A DNA stretch of 7,360 nucleotides from Bacillota bacterium. Its GTDB lineage: Bacteria; Bacillota; Clostridia; Oscillospirales; Oscillospiraceae. How positions within the stretch are numbered: position 1 is the first letter of the stretch; every line of letters starts with the position of its first letter. The translations under genes were made by a program, and so were the position numbers. A model generated the notes under the pieces. That model saw only the letters and a list, made by a program, of their open reading frames with translations. It did no database searches and had not been told where the DNA came from. This document shows positions 5,064 to 7,360 of this stretch, piece after piece. Location: the NCBI GenBank assembly GCA_009781925.1, contig WQUU01000062.1, positions 1 to 7,360 on the forward strand, written 5' to 3'.

Positions 5064-6068
5064 ATGAAAAAGATAACTCGTATTGCGGCGCTGCTCTTGG
5101 CCTTGAGCTTCGGACTCTCCCTTGCGGCCTGCAAAGGGGGCAACGCCTCCGGGCTGACAAGGGTCACCTTGGTGCTGGACTATGTGCCGAACACAAATCA
5201 CACGGGTTTCTACGCCGCGCAAAAGCTGGGCTACTACGCGAGCGAGGGGCTCGATGTGAACATCATCGAGCCGGCGGACAACAGCGTTACCACCTTGGTC
5301 GCCACCGGAAAGGCGGACTTCGGCGTCAGCTTTCAGGAGGATGTGACCTATGCCCTGACGGCGGAACAGCCGCTGCCCATCAAGGCTATCGCCACGATTA
5401 TCCAGCACAACACCTCAGGTTTTGCCAGCCTCAAGAGTGAAAATATCGCGAACCCCAAAGACTTTGAGGGCAAGACCTATGCCGGCTGGGGGTCTCCCTC
5501 GGAGCAGGCGGTGGTTCAGGCGGTCATGAAGTCGTCCGGCGCGGATCCAAGCAAGCTGAATTTCGTGACCTCGGACAGCCTGGACTATACAGCGCTCCTG
5601 GGCAGCGCGGATCTCCTGTGGATCTTTTGGGCCTGGGACGGCATCGCTGCCCAGCACGCCGGGCTCGATCTGAATTATCTCGAGCTGCGGAGCATCGATG
5701 AGCGGCTGGACTACTACACCCCCGTCATCATCGCAAGCGACGGCCTCCTCGCCGACAAGCCGGATCTGGCCCGCAAGTTTCTGGCCGCCACGTCCAAAGG
5801 CTACCAGTACTGCATCGACGAGCCGGCAAAGGCGGCGGATATTTTGCAGGAACATGTGGACAAAGCTTACGACCTGTCAATGCTCGTGGACTCCCAGAAG
5901 TATCTGGCCGGGAAGTACGCCGAGGGCGCAGCCCGTTGGGGCGAGATGAAAAGCGAGGTCTGGGACAACTACACCGCTTTTATGGTGGAAAACGGACTGA
6001 TTGACAAGGCGATCCCGGCGTCGGACTGCTATACAAACGAGTTTTTGCCGTCAGCGCCGACCAAATAA
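5064..6068 (+). CDS. thiY: NMT1/THI5-family solute-binding lipoprotein for thiamine pyrimidine precursor (ThiY-like)
   Basis: The extracellular substrate-binding component of the importer, 334 aa. Seen: a lipoprotein signal peptide (MKKITRI plus a hydrophobic core) with lipobox LAAC, so Cys23 is lipid-anchored after cleavage. The periplasmic-binding fold carries NMT1/THI5 hallmarks: VLDYVPNTNHTGFYAAQKLGYY (about 37-58, split here as VLDYVPNTNHTG then FYAAQKLGYY), EGLDVNIIEP (61-70) and GKADFGVSFQED (82-93). Aromatic-rich segments such as YAGWGSP (139-145) and WIFWAWDG (186-193) probably help form the ligand pocket. ThiY proteins in Bacillota are known to bind formylaminopyrimidine, and relatives bind HMP; the exact ligand here is inferred from the riboswitch and family. 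The start ATG has AGGAG 7 nt upstream. No tenA- or thiD-like salvage enzyme is in the window, so processing must be encoded elsewhere. Confidence 0.92.
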   Translation: MKKITRIAALLLALSFGLSLAACKGGNASGLTRVTLVLDYVPNTNHTGFYAAQKLGYYASEGLDVNIIEPADNSVTTLVATGKADFGVSFQEDVTYALTAEQPLPIKAIATIIQHNTSGFASLKSENIANPKDFEGKTYAGWGSPSEQAVVQAVMKSSGADPSKLNFVTSDSLDYTALLGSADLLWIFWAWDGIAAQHAGLDLNYLELRSIDERLDYYTPVIIASDGLLADKPDLARKFLAATSKGYQYCIDEPAKAADILQEHVDKAYDLSMLVDSQKYLAGKYAEGAARWGEMKSEVWDNYTAFMVENGLIDKAIPASDCYTNEFLPSAPTK

Positions 6069-6070
6069 TC

Positions 6071-6125
6071 TGTAGGGGCGATTATGAATCGCCCGTGGGC
6101 GGCTGATAGCCGCCCACGGGCTACA
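6071..6125. repeat. 55-bp palindromic intergenic element, GTAGGGGCGATT type
   Basis: Begins 2 bp after the thiY stop. Outer ends TGTAG/CTACA (6071-6075/6121-6125) are inverted. A perfect 14-bp stem GCCCGTGGGCGGCT (6091-6104) pairs with 6108-6121 around GAT. An alternative hairpin GGGCGATT-ATG-AATCGCCC (6076-6094) competes for part of it. From memory the GGGGCGATT...AATCGCCC motif is a common dispersed repeat. There is no U-tract, so it is a weak terminator candidate, though it could stabilise the 3' end of thiXY mRNA. Confidence 0.8.
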
Positions 6126-6135
6126 TGGGATTCAA

Positions 6136-6248
6136 TAGACTTCCTCGGAAATTGTTATTTGTCATTCTGAGCGCAGCGAAGAATCTTGGTGTTAAGACCC
6201 TTCGCTGCGCTCAGGGTGACAGGAAAAGTTAATTTCCGAGGAAGTCTA
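6136..6248. mobile_element. MITE-like element with perfect 18-bp terminal inverted repeats
   Basis: TAGACTTCCTCGGAAATT (6136-6153) and AATTTCCGAGGAAGTCTA (6231-6248) are exact inverted repeats enclosing 77 bp. Inside, two 28-bp arms (6160-6187 and 6194-6221) pair with 4 mismatches around a 6-nt loop; the arms are of the GTCATTCTGAGCGCAGCGAAG type. No reading frame of note is present, so it would be non-autonomous. The outermost TA at each end could be a TA target duplication, as made by IS630/Tc1-type transposases, but it could equally be part of the repeat. It sits between thiY and thiZ without breaking either. Confidence 0.72.
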
Positions 6249-6266
6249 ATATTTTAAGGGTCAACT

Positions 6267-7004
6267 ATGAATGCTTTTTTGGATGTCAAGAATATTTCCG
6301 CGCGCTATGCCGGAGAACGTATCCTAGAGGATATCAACTTCACCCTGAACCGCGGCGAATTTGTCGCGGTGCTCGGATCCTCTGGCTGCGGGAAATCCAC
6401 GCTGCAGAATATCCTCGCCGGTATTCTCCCCGCGGAGGAAGGGCAGGTGTTTGTGGAGGGGACGGAGGTTCGGGGCCTCAACCCGCGTTTCAGCTACATG
6501 CCCCAGGATGACCTGCTCATGCCCTGGCGGACGGTGCTGGACAACGTCTGCCTCTACAGCGCGATCCATGGGGGGAGACCGGCGATGCGTGAACAGGCGC
6601 GGCAGAGACTCCGGGACTTTGGGCTGGCCGGCTGCGAACGCGCCTACCCCGGAGAGCTCTCCGGCGGGATGCGCCAGCGCGCGGCCTTTTTGCGCACTTC
6701 GCTGTGTCCCGCGGACATCCTTCTGCTGGATGAACCCTTCGCAGCTTTGGATGTCATCACCCGCTGGGACATGCAGGACTGGCTCAAAAATATGCGCCAG
6801 ACCCTCTCCCGCACCGCGGTGCTCGTGACCCACGACGTGGACGAGGCGCTCTACCTGTGCGACCGCATTCTCATTCTGTCGGGCCGTCCCGCGCGTATCC
6901 GCAGAGAAATCCCGATTGAGGATACTGTCCGCGACCGGGACTGGCTGCTGGGGCAGGGGGAGCGGAAGAGGGAGATCATCGGACTGCTGCGGGGGAACGG
7001 CTGA
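6267..7004 (+). CDS. thiZ: ABC transporter ATPase for thiamine pyrimidine precursor (ThiZ-like)
   Basis: The ATP-hydrolysing subunit that powers the ThiXY importer, 245 aa, complete. Seen: Walker A GSSGCGKST (37-45), Q-loop MPQDDLLMPWRTV (78-90), ABC signature LSGGMRQR (131-138), Walker B ILLLDEP (151-157, Glu156), D-loop AALD (159-162) and H-loop His189 in VTHDVDEA. The Q-loop LLPW-like form and overall length match the SsuB/TauB/ThiZ group. The start ATG has AAGGG 6 nt upstream. It follows the binding-protein gene after a 198-bp gap filled by two repeat elements, unusually large for an operon, but gene order permease-binding protein-ATPase on one strand supports one unit. No separate promoter is evident. 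No clear terminator is seen in the 25 bp to the convergent gene. Confidence 0.92.
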   Translation: MNAFLDVKNISARYAGERILEDINFTLNRGEFVAVLGSSGCGKSTLQNILAGILPAEEGQVFVEGTEVRGLNPRFSYMPQDDLLMPWRTVLDNVCLYSAIHGGRPAMREQARQRLRDFGLAGCERAYPGELSGGMRQRAAFLRTSLCPADILLLDEPFAALDVITRWDMQDWLKNMRQTLSRTAVLVTHDVDEALYLCDRILILSGRPARIRREIPIEDTVRDRDWLLGQGERKREIIGLLRGNG

Positions 7005-7029
7005 ATCGCCGGGCCCTTTCCGTTAACGT

Positions 7030-7360
7030 CTACTGGAAATCCAATACCACCGACGCCTTCTCTTTGATGCTTTCCTGAAACAGGCGAACGCGTTCCATGA
7101 CCTCTTCCTCAGATAACTGGCCGGGTAGGGTCGCCGCCAAGGTACCCGGCCGCGCGGAAAAGCCGTGACAGTATATCCAATCAAAATTCAGATCATTGCA
7201 TAAATTAATGGTGTCTTCCAATTCTTCCGTGGCTTCAGACGGAAAACCGACAATAACCGATGTACCGAGTTTGAATCCTTGGGGCGCGGCCTCTTTGAGG
7301 TCAATCAACATTTGCCTGGTTTCGTCTATATCACAGCGCCTGTTCATCAGCCCCAGAATG
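7030..7360 (-). CDS. Partial radical-SAM protein, MiaB/RimO methylthiotransferase-like C-terminal part
   Basis: The 3' part of a minus-strand gene that runs off the right edge; the frame stays open through ILGL before MNRR at 7347, so that ATG is unlikely to be the start. Seen: LMNRRCDIDETRQML, IVGFPSEATEELEDTI and FSARPGTLAATLPGQLSEEEV, which match the end of the radical-SAM barrel in the methylthiotransferase family (LMNR, VGFPGET, YSxRPGTxAA, Q-x-EE). The CxxxCxxC iron-sulfur motif would be upstream, outside the window. The protein ends soon after this (KEKASVVLDFQ, TAG at 7032-7030), leaving no room for the C-terminal TRAM domain that MiaB and RimO carry. It may be a TRAM-less relative or a shortened copy; substrate is unknown. 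The DNA looks less GC-rich than the genes to its left. Confidence 0.78.
   Translation of the reverse strand, partial: ILGLMNRRCDIDETRQMLIDLKEAAPQGFKLGTSVIVGFPSEATEELEDTINLCNDLNFDWIYCHGFSARPGTLAATLPGQLSEEEVMERVRLFQESIKEKASVVLDFQ

Noticed and set aside
7005..7029. Possible bidirectional terminator between thiZ and the convergent gene
   Set aside because: Only a short CGTTAACG palindrome (7021-7028) and a weak AACGG/CCGTT pair are present, with no stable stem followed by a T run on either strand.
1..7360. A new defence or biosynthetic system
   Set aside because: All complete genes belong to recognisable metal-resistance, thiamine-transport or cell-wall families; no unexplained gene cluster remains.

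Overview
The window looks like chromosomal DNA from a GC-rich member of the Bacillota, probably class Clostridia. This is inferred from the S-layer homology (SLH) domain protein, strong AGGAG-type ribosome sites, sigma-A style TTGACA/TATAAT promoters, a lipoprotein-type solute-binding protein and a TPP riboswitch ending in an intrinsic terminator. No species can be named from the sequence alone.

Left part (5-1617): a minus-strand gene encodes a secreted SLH/SH3/SGNH-hydrolase protein likely to be anchored to the cell wall. It is divergent from a metal-resistance operon. The two -35 boxes sit back to back in a perfect 8-bp inverted repeat (1521-1540). A perfect 16-bp palindrome of the SmtB/CzrA/CadC operator type (1571-1586) lies just after the rightward -10 box.

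Metal operon (1618-3867): an ArsR/SmtB-family metal sensor, carrying both a CVC motif and a complete alpha5 Asp/His/His/Glu site, is followed 3 bp later by a P1B-2 type Zn/Cd/Pb-exporting ATPase that lacks an N-terminal metal-binding domain. The sensor probably represses its own operon until metal binds.

Thiamine-precursor operon (3842-7004): a near-consensus promoter (TTGACA-17-TAAAAT) overlaps the last codons and the stop codon of the ATPase gene. It would drive a long leader containing a dispersed palindromic repeat, a TPP riboswitch aptamer, a terminator with a competing antiterminator, and a second small repeat. Three genes follow: an ABC permease (ThiX-like), an NMT1/THI5-family lipoprotein (ThiY-like) and an ATPase (ThiZ-like). 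Together they should import a pyrimidine precursor of thiamine (HMP or formylaminopyrimidine) when TPP is scarce. Every non-coding gap in this operon contains palindromic repeat elements, including a 113-bp MITE-like element with perfect 18-bp terminal inverted repeats between thiY and thiZ.

Right edge (7030-7360): the 3' part of a convergent minus-strand gene resembling the C-terminal half of the radical-SAM domain of MiaB/RimO-type methylthiotransferases. It stops before any TRAM domain.

I do not see a clearly new biological system. The most interesting items are the well-resolved riboswitch switch region, the promoter hidden in the end of the ATPase gene, the repeats threaded through the thi operon, and the unusual domain order of the cell-wall hydrolase.
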